From Gloeocapsopsis sp. IPPAS B-1203 (GTDB lineage Bacteria > Cyanobacteriota > Cyanobacteriia > Cyanobacteriales > Chroococcidiopsidaceae): DNA of 64,000 nt. Positions 63,396 to 64,000 of this stretch are shown here, piece after piece (the first letter of the stretch is position 1; every line of letters starts with the position of its first letter). Location of the stretch: contig NZ_PEIG01000002.1 of assembly GCF_002749975.1 (NCBI RefSeq), forward strand, positions 310,001 through 374,000. Reading direction: 5' to 3'. The position numbers were made by a program, and so were the translations under genes. The notes under the pieces were generated by a model. The model saw only the letters and a program-made list of their open reading frames with translations. It had not been told where the DNA came from and searched no databases.

Positions 63396-64000
63396 TTATT
63401 GAAGACTGCCGCGCTTGTCTTGTTCGCGTTCGATCGCTTCAAACAAAGCACGAAAATTACCTTCGCCAAATCCAGGCGCTTGCCGTCGGCGTTCAATCAA
63501 CTCAAAGAAAAAAGTGGGTTCGCCAAAAATTGGTTGCGTGAAAATTTGAAGTAGCAATGCATCAGGATTTGTATCCTGCCAATCAACCAAAATCTCTTGT
63601 CGGGCAATTTCCTGAAATTCATCTGTCGATAAAGGAATTTGTCGTGCTTGCAACTGCGTGTAGTAGTTCGGAGGAACAGGAAGAAACGCTAATCCCCGAT
63701 TGCGAAGTTTTGCGACACTCGACACAATATTCGTTGTCTGTAAAGCGATATGTTGAATTCCAGATCCGCGATTAATATCCAAAAACTCTTGAATTTGAGA
63801 ATTAGGAGACGCAGGTTCATTGATTGGTAATTGAACTTGGCGATCGCGCGAAACTAAAACCTGGCTGTGTAAGCCTGAGCGATCTGTGTGAATCTTAAAC
63901 GATTGCTTTGTTTGAAAACCCAAAGTATTTTGATACCAAGTGACGGCACGCTCTAAGTCACCTGCGGCTACATTCATAACAATGTGATCGATGCCCGTCA
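63396..64000 (-). CDS. hppD: 4-hydroxyphenylpyruvate dioxygenase, C-terminal part (cut by right edge)
   Basis: HPPD converts 4-hydroxyphenylpyruvate to homogentisate with Fe2+ and O2, the first committed step to tocopherols in cyanobacteria. The frame is open to the window end, so only the 3' part is visible (about 200 residues). The three iron ligands are seen: His in TGIDHIVMN, His in GIQHIALQT and Glu in FFELIERR. Segments GAGDLERAVTWYQ and TFFFELIER are typical. The reading continues beyond 64000. Confidence 0.95.
   Translation of the reverse strand, partial: TGIDHIVMNVAAGDLERAVTWYQNTLGFQTKQSFKIHTDRSGLHSQVLVSRDRQVQLPINEPASPNSQIQEFLDINRGSGIQHIALQTTNIVSSVAKLRNRGLAFLPVPPNYYTQLQARQIPLSTDEFQEIARQEILVDWQDTNPDALLLQIFTQPIFGEPTFFFELIERRRQAPGFGEGNFRALFEAIEREQDKRGSLQ

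Overview
The window is from a cyanobacterial chromosome. Evidence: the HIP1 octamer GCGATCGC is everywhere, heptamer-type tandem repeats fill many intergenic gaps, and several gene families are largely confined to cyanobacteria (AMIN-domain TonB receptor, sucraseferredoxin-like protein, DUF3082 next to ispE, DUF2811, a CPP1-like J-domain protein, the pdhB-secD pair). I cannot fix the genus. The repeat content and large number of accessory genes suit a large-genome lineage such as Chroococcidiopsidales or Nostocales. Most of the window is ordinary chromosome. No prophage, CRISPR array or intact insertion sequence was seen.

Layout. 1-3.9 kb: secD (cut by the left edge) and pdhB on the minus strand, sdhA on the plus strand. 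4.1-9.4 kb: a membrane-anchored phosphate-binding-type protein with a Ser/Thr kinase, then a manganese exporter of the GDT1 family behind a yybP-ykoY type manganese riboswitch, a TPR protein and an unknown basic protein. 9.5-16.4 kb: a DUF39 homocysteine-biosynthesis protein, then an iron/siderophore block (AraC regulator, TonB-dependent receptor, binding lipoprotein, sucraseferredoxin-like protein). 16.4-20.2 kb: small membrane proteins and ftsH. 20.6-26.4 kb: gluconate permease and gluconokinase, a TetR/DUF6463 pair, a decayed copy of the gluconokinase 3' end and a decayed exoprotein gene. 26.4-31.7 kb: UbiD decarboxylase, then exbB-exbD-exbD facing two unknown genes and an atypical TonB-like protein. 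31.7-35.7 kb: pstSCAB with a Pho box. 36-46.9 kb: secreted unknowns, GNAT, gltX, tRNA-Asp, sulfotransferase, phytase-like esterase, RecB-like nuclease, aminotransferase, glycosyltransferase, YjbQ. 47-56 kb: small unknowns, a PspA-like mini-protein, a fibrillin-like gene broken by one stop codon, Nif3, an MBL-fold enzyme, a 40-residue membrane protein, DNA glycosylase, an ArsR/SRPBCC pair, a catalytically dead ClpP paralogue coupled to an SDR enzyme. 56-64 kb: a lone tyrosine recombinase, rsmA-ispE-DUF3082, a DnaA-box cluster, DUF2811, a response regulator, a CPP1-like protein, a HAD hydrolase and the 5' part of hppD at the right edge.

The most unusual items are: (i) the ClpP paralogue at 54.3 kb, in which all three catalytic residues are replaced at exactly conserved spacing; (ii) the manganese riboswitch at 6.37-6.50 kb with mutually exclusive helices reaching the ribosome binding site; (iii) three TTTTCCACA boxes at 21-22 bp spacing plus an inverted one at 60.1-60.2 kb, a possible DnaA-binding region or origin; (iv) the ExbB/ExbD/ExbD and TonB-like cluster with two unrecognised partner genes; (v) genome-decay marks at 24.9 kb, 25.2-26.3 kb and 48.7 kb.

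Functions are inferred from protein motifs read by eye. No searches were run. Start codons were moved from the longest ORF where a better ATG or ribosome binding site was visible.
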